64,000 nucleotides of DNA from an uncultured Megasphaera sp. Lineage in GTDB: Bacteria > Bacillota > Negativicutes > Veillonellales > Megasphaeraceae. Location: contig NZ_UQBH01000001.1 in NCBI RefSeq assembly GCF_900539295.1, positions 1-64,000 of the forward strand, given 5' to 3'. The notes under the pieces are model-generated. The model was not told where the DNA came from. It saw nothing but the letters and a program-made list of their open reading frames with translations, and ran no database searches. Shown here one piece after another: positions 56,860 through 64,000 of the stretch; positions within the stretch are counted from its first letter, which is position 1; every line of letters starts with the position of its first letter. A program made the translations under genes and the position numbers.

Positions 56860-58221
56860 ATGGAACACGTCTGTGCAGCAGCCGGATTCTTTCCTCATCC
56901 GCCCATCATGCTGCCCGAAATAGGCGGACCGGAATTGTCAAAAATGACGGCCACTATCGAAGCCGTCGAAGCGGCCGCTGCTCTGGTAGTCAACCAAAAG
57001 CCGGACACGCTGGTTATCCTGTCTCCCCATAATCTAGTCTTTCCCGACGGTGCCGCCATTCTCGCCGCGCCGCGTCTCTACGGCAACTTAGGAGCCTTTG
57101 GCTATCCCGAACTTGCTATGGACGTCCGTACCGACATGGATCTTGTTGAGGAAATCGTCAACAGGGCCTGCCAACAGACCGATATCTACCGTCTGGACGC
57201 CGCTTGGAGCGACCGCTTCGGCCATCCCCTCACCGTCGACCAGGGTACCTTCGTCCCCTTATATTACCTTCGTAAAGCCGGCTTTGCCGGGCCGGTCGTC
57301 ATTATGGCGCCCCGCTTCGACGACTGCGACAGCATGACCCTCTTAGGCGACATCGTCGTCAAAGCCGCAGCAGCCCTTGGCCGGCGCATTGCCGTCATCG
57401 CCTCAGGCGATCTGTCTCACCGACTCCTTCCGGGCTCGCCCAACGGCTATACTCCGAACGGAGCCGTCTTCGACAAGCTGGTCATGGAAGCCCTGCTGAG
57501 ACAAAACTTAGACGGCCTTAGGGAGCTGAGCCGCAGCTTCATCGATGAAATCGCCACCTGCGGCCTGCCATCGGTCTATTTCTTATTCGGCGTTCTGCGC
57601 CACTTCCGGCCGGTCATGCCGGTATATGCCTATGAAGCCCCCTTTGGCGTCGGCTACGGCGTAGCCCTCTACCTCCCTGAAGGGCAGGAAGATCAGGTCG
57701 AAAAAAGGGCTCCTTCTGATATCCGCGTCCGCCTGGCCCGGGAAAGCATTACCTACTATCTCCAGCATCACGCCTTGATGGCCGTCCCCAAAGACCTGCC
57801 AGACGACCTCCAGGATCCGGCCGGGACCTTCGTTTCTCTCCACAAGGGAAGCCGCCTGCGCGGCTGCATCGGCACCTTCCTGCCCATGCATCTGAATACA
57901 GCCAGTGAAATCATCCATAACGCCGTCTCGGCAGCGACCCGGGATCCGCGATTCTCGCCGGTCAGCTTAGACGAAATGAAAGACATCGATATTTCCGTCG
58001 ACGTCCTGGGAGAGCCGGAAGCCATCGCCTCGCCAAGCGAGCTCAATCCCAAGAAGTACGGCGTCATCGTCATGAGCCATGCCCGTACGGGCCTTCTCCT
58101 GCCTGACCTCGAAGGCATCGATACAGCAGAGCAGCAGATCAGCATCGCCAAGGAAAAAGCCGGCATCCCGCCGCAAATACAGCCTGACCTCTACCGCTTC
58201 ACCGTCAGCCGCTATAAGTAG
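56860..58221 (+). CDS. Fused Memo/extradiol-dioxygenase-like and AMMECR1 protein (AmmeMemoRadiSam system)
   Basis: A 453-residue fusion. Residues about 1-272 are a class III extradiol-dioxygenase/Memo-like domain with putative metal ligands H13, H57 (LSPHNL) and H187 (GDLSH). Residues about 283-453 are an AMMECR1 domain with the invariant LRGCIG at 333-338. These two domains and a radical SAM partner recur together in prokaryotes (AmmeMemoRadiSam); the product of the system is not known to me. ATG 56860 is 8 nt after AAGGAGG. The radical SAM gene follows 9 nt downstream. Confidence 0.9.
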   Translation: MEHVCAAAGFFPHPPIMLPEIGGPELSKMTATIEAVEAAAALVVNQKPDTLVILSPHNLVFPDGAAILAAPRLYGNLGAFGYPELAMDVRTDMDLVEEIVNRACQQTDIYRLDAAWSDRFGHPLTVDQGTFVPLYYLRKAGFAGPVVIMAPRFDDCDSMTLLGDIVVKAAAALGRRIAVIASGDLSHRLLPGSPNGYTPNGAVFDKLVMEALLRQNLDGLRELSRSFIDEIATCGLPSVYFLFGVLRHFRPVMPVYAYEAPFGVGYGVALYLPEGQEDQVEKRAPSDIRVRLARESITYYLQHHALMAVPKDLPDDLQDPAGTFVSLHKGSRLRGCIGTFLPMHLNTASEIIHNAVSAATRDPRFSPVSLDEMKDIDISVDVLGEPEAIASPSELNPKKYGVIVMSHARTGLLLPDLEGIDTAEQQISIAKEKAGIPPQIQPDLYRFTVSRYK

Positions 58222-58230
58222 GTGCGCCTT

Positions 58231-59082
58231 ATGGAAGCATCCTTCTACCAAAAAGATACCAAGGGGCGAGCCGTCTGCGGCCTCTGTCCCCATCACTGCC
58301 GCATCGAACAAGGCCGCTGCGGCCGCTGTCAAACGAGGTATTACGACGGTGCGGCCCTTCAGATCTTGAACTACGGGAAAATCACGGCCATGGCCTTAGA
58401 TCCCATCGAAAAGAAGCCCCTCTATTACTTTCATAGCGGCTCAGCCATCTTGTCCCTCGGCTCCTGGGGCTGCAACTTCACCTGCCCATTCTGCCAAAAC
58501 TGGGAGATTTCCCAGCAGCCGGCACCGTCCCGGGACCTGACGCCGGAAGAAGCAGCCGCCCTTGCCGAAAGATACATTCCCCAGGGAAACATCGGCCTGG
58601 CCTATACGTATAACGAGCCTACCTTAAGCTATGAATTCATCATACAGACGGCACAACTGATTAAGAAGAAAGGCCTTTTTAACGTCATGGTCAGCAACGG
58701 CTATATCGAAAAAGAGCCCCTCGAAGCACTTCTCCCCTATGTCGACGCCTGGAACATCGACCTCAAAGGCTTTTCCGAAGAGTTCTACCGCTCCCAGTGC
58801 GGTGCCTCCCTGCAGCCGGTCTTAGACACGATCACCGCTGCCGCTGCCGTCAGCCACGTCGAGGTGACGACCTTGATCATTCCCGGCAAAAACGACGATC
58901 CGGAACAGATGGACCGAGAAGCCCGGTGGCTGTCTGCCATCGATGAAACGATTCCCCTCCATCTCACCCGCTACTTTCCCCGTTACCGGGATACGACGCC
59001 CATGACGCCTGTCGCAGCCTTGCAGGAGTTGGCGGCCGTTGCCAATCAGCATCTCCGCCGGGTTCATATCGGAAACGTATGA
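58231..59082 (+). CDS. AmmeMemoRadiSam system radical SAM enzyme
   Basis: A 283-residue radical SAM protein related to pyruvate formate-lyase-activating enzymes. The 4Fe-4S motif is C81-x3-C85-x2-C88 (CNFTCPFC) in the GSWGCNFTCPFCQN context. An N-terminal Cys cluster (C16, C19, C23, C30, C33) is typical of this group. AYTYNEPTLSYEF and YFPRYR are further landmarks. ATG 58231 is favoured because AGGTG lies 6 nt upstream; GTG 58222, directly after the previous stop, is the alternative. It pairs with the fused Memo/AMMECR1 gene before it. Confidence 0.9.
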   Translation: MEASFYQKDTKGRAVCGLCPHHCRIEQGRCGRCQTRYYDGAALQILNYGKITAMALDPIEKKPLYYFHSGSAILSLGSWGCNFTCPFCQNWEISQQPAPSRDLTPEEAAALAERYIPQGNIGLAYTYNEPTLSYEFIIQTAQLIKKKGLFNVMVSNGYIEKEPLEALLPYVDAWNIDLKGFSEEFYRSQCGASLQPVLDTITAAAAVSHVEVTTLIIPGKNDDPEQMDREARWLSAIDETIPLHLTRYFPRYRDTTPMTPVAALQELAAVANQHLRRVHIGNV

Positions 59083-59123
59083 CGGCTGCCACGACATTAT
59101 GCTGAATTGTTTTAACTTTAACC

Positions 59124-59151
59124 TTGCACGCCTCATTTATCATGATATAAT
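59124..59151 (+). promoter_or_regulatory. larA promoter
   Basis: TTGCAC (59124-59129) and a perfect TATAAT (59146-59151) with a 16-nt spacer, 46 nt upstream of the larA start. Confidence 0.72.
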
Positions 59152-59197
59152 AAGTTACAACTTGATATTAATTTTAAAAAAGAAGTGGTGATAGGCA

Positions 59198-60499
59198 ATG
59201 GCATTAAAAGAATTTGTTTTCAGTATCGGTGAAACGACACAAACGGTTAAGCTCCCGGAAGAACATATATCCGACGTCATGGAAGGAAAGCACGTCCCGG
59301 CCGTCGACGTAAAACAAGCGACGATCGACTGCATGCGTCATCCCATCGGCAGCGCTCCCCTTGCAGAACGGGTCCGGCCCGGCGACAAGGTCTGCCTGGT
59401 CGTCGCTGACATTACGCGTACCTGGAATAAATCCAACCAGTTCCTGGTCTACATCGTCGATGAATTGAATCTGGCCGGTATTCCCGACGACGACATCTAC
59501 ATCGTCTTTTCCCAGGGCTCCCATCGGGCTCAGACGCCGGAAGAAGACGTGGCCGTCTGCGGCCAGGAAGTCATCGACCGCATCAAGACCTATCAGCACG
59601 ACTGCATGGATCCGACCCTCGTCGACTGCGGCACGACCAAGCTCGGCACGCCGCTGAAGCTGAATAAACACGTCGTCGACGCCGACAAGGTCATCATCGT
59701 CGACGGCATTACGACCCATCTCTTTGCCGGTTTTGGCGGCGGCCGCAAACTGATTCTGCCCGGCGTTTCCGGCTTTGAAACGATTCAGCGCAACCACTGC
59801 CATGCCCTGGCAGACGAATTCGGCCACGGCGTCAATCCCAAGACTCGGGCCCTCATGATTGAAGACAATCCTTTAAATGACGACATGATTGAAGCCTGCA
59901 GCAAGGTAAATCCCTGTTTCCTCGTCCACTCCATCATCAACGCCGACGGCGAAATCTGCCGCATGGTCGGCGGCGACTGGTATGAAGCCTGGCGGGCCGG
60001 CACGGAAGCCGTCCTCGATATACAGCGCGTTCCCATGAAGCAGAAAGCCGACGTCGTCTTCGCCTGCGCCGGCGGCTACCCCAGCGACGTCAGCCTCTAT
60101 CAGGGCAGTAAATGCTACGATCCGGCCGAAATGGCCGTCAAAGAAGGGGGCATCGTCATCGCCATCATGGAAGCCCGGGATATCAAGGAACCGGCTATCT
60201 ACCTCGACAGTTTTAAATACGATACGATGGAAGAGATGGAAACGGCCCTCAGAGCCCACTTCACCATCCCCTTCTTCGTCGCCTTTAACTTGTTCTGCCT
60301 GGCTCATAAGAACACAGTCATCTTGGTCACACTGCCCCGCAACTTCGACGACATCCGCCGGACAGGCCAGATTCCGGCAGCTACCGTGGAAGAAGCTTGG
60401 GCCCTGGCTCAAAAGAAACTGAAAGAACAGGGCAAGGAAGACTACACGATCAATGTCATGCCTCACTGCACAAAAATCGTCCCCATCTTACAGGCATAG
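59198..60499 (+). CDS. larA: LarA-family lactate racemase (nickel-pincer cofactor type)
   Basis: A 433-residue LarA homologue. The residues that hold the nickel-pincer cofactor and act as bases in L. plantarum LarA are present at equivalent spacings: H109 (SQGSHR), H174 (ITTHLF), K184 (GGRKLILPG) and H200 (QRNHCHA); D71 and R74 lie in ADITRT. Activity as lactate racemase fits a lactate-fermenting Megasphaera-like organism; other hydroxyacid racemases share the fold. The cofactor genes larB, larC and larE are not in this window. It has its own promoter and follows the AmmeMemoRadiSam pair on the same strand. Confidence 0.88.
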   Translation: MALKEFVFSIGETTQTVKLPEEHISDVMEGKHVPAVDVKQATIDCMRHPIGSAPLAERVRPGDKVCLVVADITRTWNKSNQFLVYIVDELNLAGIPDDDIYIVFSQGSHRAQTPEEDVAVCGQEVIDRIKTYQHDCMDPTLVDCGTTKLGTPLKLNKHVVDADKVIIVDGITTHLFAGFGGGRKLILPGVSGFETIQRNHCHALADEFGHGVNPKTRALMIEDNPLNDDMIEACSKVNPCFLVHSIINADGEICRMVGGDWYEAWRAGTEAVLDIQRVPMKQKADVVFACAGGYPSDVSLYQGSKCYDPAEMAVKEGGIVIAIMEARDIKEPAIYLDSFKYDTMEEMETALRAHFTIPFFVAFNLFCLAHKNTVILVTLPRNFDDIRRTGQIPAATVEEAWALAQKKLKEQGKEDYTINVMPHCTKIVPILQA

Positions 60500-60578
60500 T
60501 CCCTGCAAATCCATTCGTTTTGGATATGTTCATTCTTACATGAATTCCAAAATAACATAATATACTTACGTTTACATC

Positions 60579-60607
60579 ATGACAAACATGAAATTCTATG
60601 CTATAAT
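60579..60607 (+). promoter_or_regulatory. Promoter of the cupin gene
   Basis: ATGACA (60579-60584) and a perfect TATAAT (60602-60607) with a 17-nt spacer, 73 nt upstream of GTG 60680. The 180-nt gap before it holds no gene. Confidence 0.7.
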
Positions 60608-60679
60608 ATAGCCAAGAAATGCGAAGGGAATCGAAAGCAAGTCCGATCCTTTCAACTGCATTAGAAAGGGGTGAGTCCA

Positions 60680-61006
60680 GTGGAAATAGAGAAAGTCGAA
60701 CATGCCGCTGGCGGTAAGGGGTTCATCTTGAAGAGACAGCTTCTGAGCGCCACCGAACTGCGAGGAGATGTTGGTATGTTCGCAGAAATCACCTTGAAAC
60801 CTGGATGTTCCTTGGGTTATCATGCTCACACTGACAACGCAGAAGCATATTATATCCTTTCCGGTGAGGGACAATATGACGACAACGGAGTAATCCGGAC
60901 CGTTAAACGAGGAGACGTTACATACACATCAGACGGTAAGGGTCATGGCTTAGAAAATACAAGCGATTCAGACTTGGTTTTCATTGCGTTGATCATGAAC
61001 AACTAA
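60680..61006 (+). CDS. Small cupin-domain protein
   Basis: A 108-residue single-domain cupin. Metal-ligand motif 1 is visible as GYHAHTDNAEAYYILSGEG (His, His, Glu) and motif 2 near GKGHGLEN (His). Such proteins are small sugar- or ligand-binding or dioxygenase-like proteins; the role is unknown. The start is GTG 60680 with AAAGGGG 8 nt upstream. Codon use is less GC-rich than in neighbouring genes, and the following 210 bp is AT-rich, hinting at a different origin for this segment. Confidence 0.85.
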   Translation: MEIEKVEHAAGGKGFILKRQLLSATELRGDVGMFAEITLKPGCSLGYHAHTDNAEAYYILSGEGQYDDNGVIRTVKRGDVTYTSDGKGHGLENTSDSDLVFIALIMNN

Positions 61007-61218
61007 ATAATGTCTATAGGATCAACACGAGTTCGTCGATGAACATAACGAATTAACTTATCTTGATTTAAAGTGCTTCGAACTTTTCGAATGGGTGTGA
61101 TGTTTTTCAAATAGGTTAGTCTTACGTATCTACGTGCAGCGAACGATGACTGTTTTAACATTTTGAGTTTTAGCGAAAGCAGAATCAAAAACTAAATGAA
61201 TATGAATCCTATAACGTG
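61007..61218. other. AT-rich stretch without a convincing gene
   Basis: About 210 nt follow the cupin gene without a supported gene. A minus-strand frame (61003-61188) could encode 61 residues rich in Arg/Lys/Thr (RRYVRLTYLKNITPIRKV part), but there is no ribosome binding site and it abuts the cupin stop. It may be a decayed basic protein or chance. Confidence 0.4.
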
Positions 61219-61258
61219 AGGATCGGTATACATATGTCGCTTGTGTGCCGATCCTTTT
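61219..61258 (+). terminator. Terminator after the cupin segment
   Basis: AGGATCGGTATACA and TGTGTGCCGATCCT form a 14-bp stem with two G-U pairs, followed by TTTTAC. Confidence 0.75.
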
Positions 61259-61292
61259 ACGTGTCTTTTTTACATGGTGAATGTCTCTTTCA

Positions 61293-61321
61293 TTGACAGA
61301 ACGCCTGCCCTCTTCTATAAT
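61293..61321 (+). promoter_or_regulatory. Promoter of the SDF symporter gene
   Basis: Perfect consensus boxes TTGACA (61293-61298) and TATAAT (61316-61321) with a 17-nt spacer, 60 nt upstream of the start codon. Confidence 0.9.
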
Positions 61322-61380
61322 ATACTGAAACGGTAGTTTTTTTTATTGCCGTCCATATTTCTCAAAGGGGGAAGATACTC

Positions 61381-62694
61381 ATGTCAAATGAATCACGAGA
61401 CGGAGTACAAGAACAGGCCCGGGAAGCGATTCGCGGCAGCCGCAATCGCCATCAGGGCCGTCAATTCATCTTATGGATCGGGGCTCTCGTCCTCGGTGCC
61501 ATCTTAGGCTGGCTTGGTATTCCGGTATTGAACCAATTATTCGATTTTATCGCAACGGTTTTCACGCGCTTATTCCAATTCATCGCTATACCGACCATCG
61601 CCTTAGCCGTCATTACGACTTTATCAGCACTGGGTGCTAAAAAAGAAACGGGGCGCATCTTTGCCCACGCCGTCACCTACACCCTGCTGACGACGATTTG
61701 TGCTGCCGCTATCGGCCTTGCACTCTACGTCTGGATTGCTCCGGGCAATCTGCCTATGGAAATGATCAATTCCGGTGTTTCCAGCGTTCCGCAGAAGCTG
61801 GAATCGGTCACTTACTACGACCATTTCCTTTCGGTTATCCCGAATAATATACTCCAGCCCTTCTTATCGGGCAACGTCCTTTCGGTCATGCTCATCGCAG
61901 CAGCTGTAGGCCTCGCCTTAGCCTTCATGCCAAAGACCGAAAACCGGGCCGTCCTGCTCAAAGGCCTCTTGGGTCTGCAGGAAGTCCTGTTCGCCTTGAT
62001 CCGAGCCCTGCTCTGGATCCTGCCGCTCGGCATCCTGGCCTTTTCAGCCCAGCTGTCGGCACAGATTGAAGCCGGCATCATCGTCAGCGCTTTAGGTAAA
62101 TATACCTTGGTCATCCTCGGCGGCAACCTCATCCAGTTCTTTATCGTCCTGCCGATTTTCTTGGTCGTCCGCGGCTTGAATCCGATTCATGTCTTCCGCA
62201 AAATGGCTCCGGCTATTGCCGTCGCCTTGTTCACCAAGAGCTCTGCCGGCACGCTGCCTGTCACCTTGGCATCGGCCGAACAGCGTCTCAACGTCCATCC
62301 GCAAGTTTCCCGCTTCGTCCTGCCGATCTGCACGACGATTAACATGAACGGCTGCGCGGCCTTCATCTTGGTCACGTCCCTGTTCCTCATGCAAAACGGC
62401 GGTACGGAACTGACCTTCGGTACGATGATCGCCTGGCTCTTCATCGCCGTCCTGGCTGCCATCGGCAACGCCGGTGTCCCCATGGGCTGCTACTTCCTGA
62501 CCTTGTCCCTCATGTCCAGCATCGGTGCTCCTATCGGCATCATGGGCATCATCCTGCCAATCTACACCATCATCGACATGGTCGAAACGGCGGAAAATGT
62601 TTGGTCTGACGCAGCCGTCTGCGCCATGACTGACCATGACCTGGCTCATACCCTCGACGCCAACGCCAAAGAAAGCGTCGTCGCCGGTCATTAA
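61381..62694 (+). CDS. Dicarboxylate/amino acid:cation symporter (SDF/DAACS family)
   Basis: A 437-residue carrier of the glutamate-transporter fold with about 8 helices and two re-entrant loops. KSSAGTLPVTLA matches the hairpin 1 serine-rich motif, TTINMNGCAAF the TM7 NMDGT-like motif (here NMNGC), and GNAGVPMG hairpin 2. The change of NMDGT to NMNGC and the absence of a clear TM8 Asp/Arg pattern argue against dicarboxylate; serine/threonine or neutral amino acids are possible. AAGGGGG lies 9 nt before ATG 61381. Confidence 0.9.
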   Translation: MSNESRDGVQEQAREAIRGSRNRHQGRQFILWIGALVLGAILGWLGIPVLNQLFDFIATVFTRLFQFIAIPTIALAVITTLSALGAKKETGRIFAHAVTYTLLTTICAAAIGLALYVWIAPGNLPMEMINSGVSSVPQKLESVTYYDHFLSVIPNNILQPFLSGNVLSVMLIAAAVGLALAFMPKTENRAVLLKGLLGLQEVLFALIRALLWILPLGILAFSAQLSAQIEAGIIVSALGKYTLVILGGNLIQFFIVLPIFLVVRGLNPIHVFRKMAPAIAVALFTKSSAGTLPVTLASAEQRLNVHPQVSRFVLPICTTINMNGCAAFILVTSLFLMQNGGTELTFGTMIAWLFIAVLAAIGNAGVPMGCYFLTLSLMSSIGAPIGIMGIILPIYTIIDMVETAENVWSDAAVCAMTDHDLAHTLDANAKESVVAGH

Positions 62695-62722
62695 GATTTC
62701 TATACCAATATTACGAAATACC

Positions 62723-62776
62723 TAAAAAGGGAGGCTGACCTGATAGCTTTAGCTATCGGGCCAGTCTCCCTTTTAA
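62723..62776. terminator. Bidirectional terminator between symporter and acyl-CoA dehydrogenase
   Basis: Outer arms AAAAAGGGAGGCTG and CAGTCTCCCTTTTA pair, with an inner GATAGC-TTTA-GCTATC hairpin. T-runs are available on both strands between the convergent genes. Confidence 0.85.
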
Positions 62777-62813
62777 CGTATGAACGTGTCAGAAACGTCC
62801 GAAAGGATTCCTC

Positions 62814-63956
62814 TTATCGGAACAAGCCGCCGGAGATGACGAGTTTTTGAATTTCGTTGGTGCCTTCGTAAATCTGAGTAATCTTAGCATCGCGCATCAT
62901 GCGTTCGACGTGATATTCTTTCATGTAGCCGTTGCCGCCCAACATCTGGACGCATTCCGTCGTCACTTTCATGGCAACGTCGGTGCAGGTCAGTTTGGCA
63001 ACAGCCGCTTCCGTCGTGTACGGTTTGCCAGCTTCTTTGAGGCAGGCTGCTTTATAAAGGACCAGTCGTGCCTTTTCAATATCAGCATAGAGTTCAGCCA
63101 TCTTGAAGGCCAAGTACTGCTGTTTATACAGCGGTTTGCCGAACTGTTCCCGTTTCTTCAGGTAGTCGATGGCAATGTCAAAGGCCCCTTCTGCCAGGCC
63201 CAGTGCCTGAGCGCCAACGCCGATACGGCCGCCGTCAAGGGTCTTCATAGCCAGTTTAAAGCCTTCGCCCGGTTTGGCAATCATCCGGTCTGCCGAAACG
63301 CGAACGTTCGATAAGACCATTTCCGAAACCTGAGCAGAGCGGATGCCCATCTTGTTTTCCAGTTTGCCGACGTGGAAGCCTTCCATGCCCTTTTCCAAGA
63401 CGAAGGCGCACATGCCTTTGATGCCGATAGCCGGATCGGTCAGGGCATAGACGACGGTGTAGTCGGCAATAGGACCGTTGGTATTAAAGATCTTGGTGCC
63501 GTTTAAGATGTAGTCGTCACCATCTTTAGTAGCAATCGTCTGCTGACCGGCGGCGTCAGAGCCGGCCGTTGCTTCCGTCAGCCCGAAGGAGCCAATGGCC
63601 TGGCCCGATGCGATAGGTGCTAAAAAGCGTTTTTTCTGTTCATCCGTTGCCGACGAATACATGACGCTGCCGCCGTAGAGGGACGTATTGACCGAGAAGC
63701 CGATGCCGAAGGAAGAGTCTACTTTGGAGACTTCTTCGACAGCCAGGATGTACGGGAGGTAGCCGACGTCGCTGCCGCCGAATTCTGTCGGATAGCAGAG
63801 GCCGAACATGCCCATCTTGCCAAATTCTTTAAAGGCTTCGAGGGGAAATTCCGAAGCTTCATCGCGTTCTACAACGCCCGGCAGTAACCGTTTGGCCGTA
63901 AAATCGCGTACCTGATCGACAATTTGCTGCTGTTGTTTCGTGAGTTCAAAATCCAT
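62814..63956 (-). CDS. Acyl-CoA dehydrogenase, short-chain/butyryl-CoA type
   Basis: A 380-residue flavoprotein of the acyl-CoA dehydrogenase family. Landmarks are SFGLTEATAGSDAAGQ (FAD site), NGTKIFNTNG, RIGVGAQALGLAEGAFD and the C-terminal MMRDAKITQIYEGTNEIQ with the catalytic Glu about residue 364. In butyrate/caproate-forming Negativicutes such enzymes reduce crotonyl-CoA with electron-transferring flavoprotein. No etfAB or crotonase gene is in this window, so the exact substrate is open. ATG 63956 follows AAAGGAG by 8 nt. Confidence 0.93.
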   Translation of the reverse strand: MDFELTKQQQQIVDQVRDFTAKRLLPGVVERDEASEFPLEAFKEFGKMGMFGLCYPTEFGGSDVGYLPYILAVEEVSKVDSSFGIGFSVNTSLYGGSVMYSSATDEQKKRFLAPIASGQAIGSFGLTEATAGSDAAGQQTIATKDGDDYILNGTKIFNTNGPIADYTVVYALTDPAIGIKGMCAFVLEKGMEGFHVGKLENKMGIRSAQVSEMVLSNVRVSADRMIAKPGEGFKLAMKTLDGGRIGVGAQALGLAEGAFDIAIDYLKKREQFGKPLYKQQYLAFKMAELYADIEKARLVLYKAACLKEAGKPYTTEAAVAKLTCTDVAMKVTTECVQMLGGNGYMKEYHVERMMRDAKITQIYEGTNEIQKLVISGGLFR

Positions 63957-64000
63957 TATCGTCACTCCTTTGGTTGAAATGAAAATATCCATATAGCGTT
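63957..64000. other. Right-edge sequence without a complete feature
   Basis: The last 44 nt hold the ribosome binding site of the acyl-CoA dehydrogenase gene and no recognisable promoter before the window ends. Confidence 0.5.

Noticed and set aside
61003..61188. A 61-codon frame as a transposase fragment
   Set aside because: It is basic but shows no transposase motif, terminal repeats or ribosome binding site.
1..64000. CRISPR arrays, prophage or insertion sequences
   Set aside because: No regularly spaced repeats, phage structural genes, integrases or transposase-like frames were found.

Overview
The window looks like chromosome of a Gram-negative firmicute (Negativicutes, probably Megasphaera or a close relative). 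The 5' part of a 16S rRNA gene at the left edge reads like Megasphaera 16S from memory. The rest combines firmicute traits (T-box leader, SepF/DivIVA/YlmH and RapZ/YvcK/WhiA clusters) with diderm traits (a secretin, an SLH-like exported protein, a phosphoethanolamine-transferase-like enzyme). Fermentative anaerobe genes are also present: acyl-CoA dehydrogenase, LarA-type lactate racemase, HydE, rubrerythrin and methionine gamma-lyase. I see no prophage, CRISPR array or complete insertion sequence.

Layout. 1-0.8 kb: 16S rRNA 5' end (minus strand) with two tandem promoters. 0.8-3.1 kb: two paralogous amino-acid-binding lipoproteins with a HAD phosphatase between them. 3.1-14.3 kb (minus): a housekeeping block running from a radical SAM protein and PgeF through yggS-sepF-ylmH-divIVA to an SLH-like protein, a Cof-type HAD, rapZ-yvcK-whiA and an unknown exported protein. 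14.5-16.7 kb: fluoride channel and a sodium:solute symporter behind a T-box leader with two antiterminator/terminator modules. 16.7-20.9 kb: secretin, a pilus-type membrane protein, galE and pgi. 21-23.4 kb: a complete polar amino acid ABC importer. 23.6-28.2 kb: envelope genes (NAGPA-type glycosidase, polysaccharide deacetylase) and a D-2-hydroxyacid dehydrogenase. 28.3-33 kb: tRNA-Ser, hydE, uracil permease, FtsW/RodA and trmB.

33-43 kb (minus) is a compact eleven-gene histidine operon, hisZ-G-D-C-B-H-A-F-IE, followed by a HAD phosphatase and a dipeptide epimerase. HisB has no phosphatase domain, so the HAD gene is a candidate for the missing histidinol-phosphatase. 43-45 kb: a DUF951 protein diverges from three small membrane genes. 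45-50.3 kb: rubrerythrin, an orphan response regulator, DacF, CpXC and macro-domain proteins, a methyltransferase fused to a CsoR-type metal sensor, and tRNA-Leu/tRNA-Asp. 50.4-54.6 kb: LysR regulator, NhaC-family antiporter with a long leader containing a mini-ORF, and methionine gamma-lyase. 54.9-62.7 kb (plus): phosphoethanolamine-transferase-like enzyme, a fused Memo/AMMECR1 protein with its radical SAM partner, LarA, a cupin in an AT-richer segment, and an SDF-family symporter. The right edge holds an acyl-CoA dehydrogenase (minus).

The most noteworthy items are the methyltransferase-CsoR fusion placed directly behind a tRNA terminator, the T-box leader with duplicated antiterminator/terminator, the AmmeMemoRadiSam pair next to larA, the structured mini-ORF leader of the NhaC gene, and the histidine operon whose missing phosphatase may be the adjacent HAD protein. 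All functional calls rest on reading motifs and gene order by eye; no database search was run.
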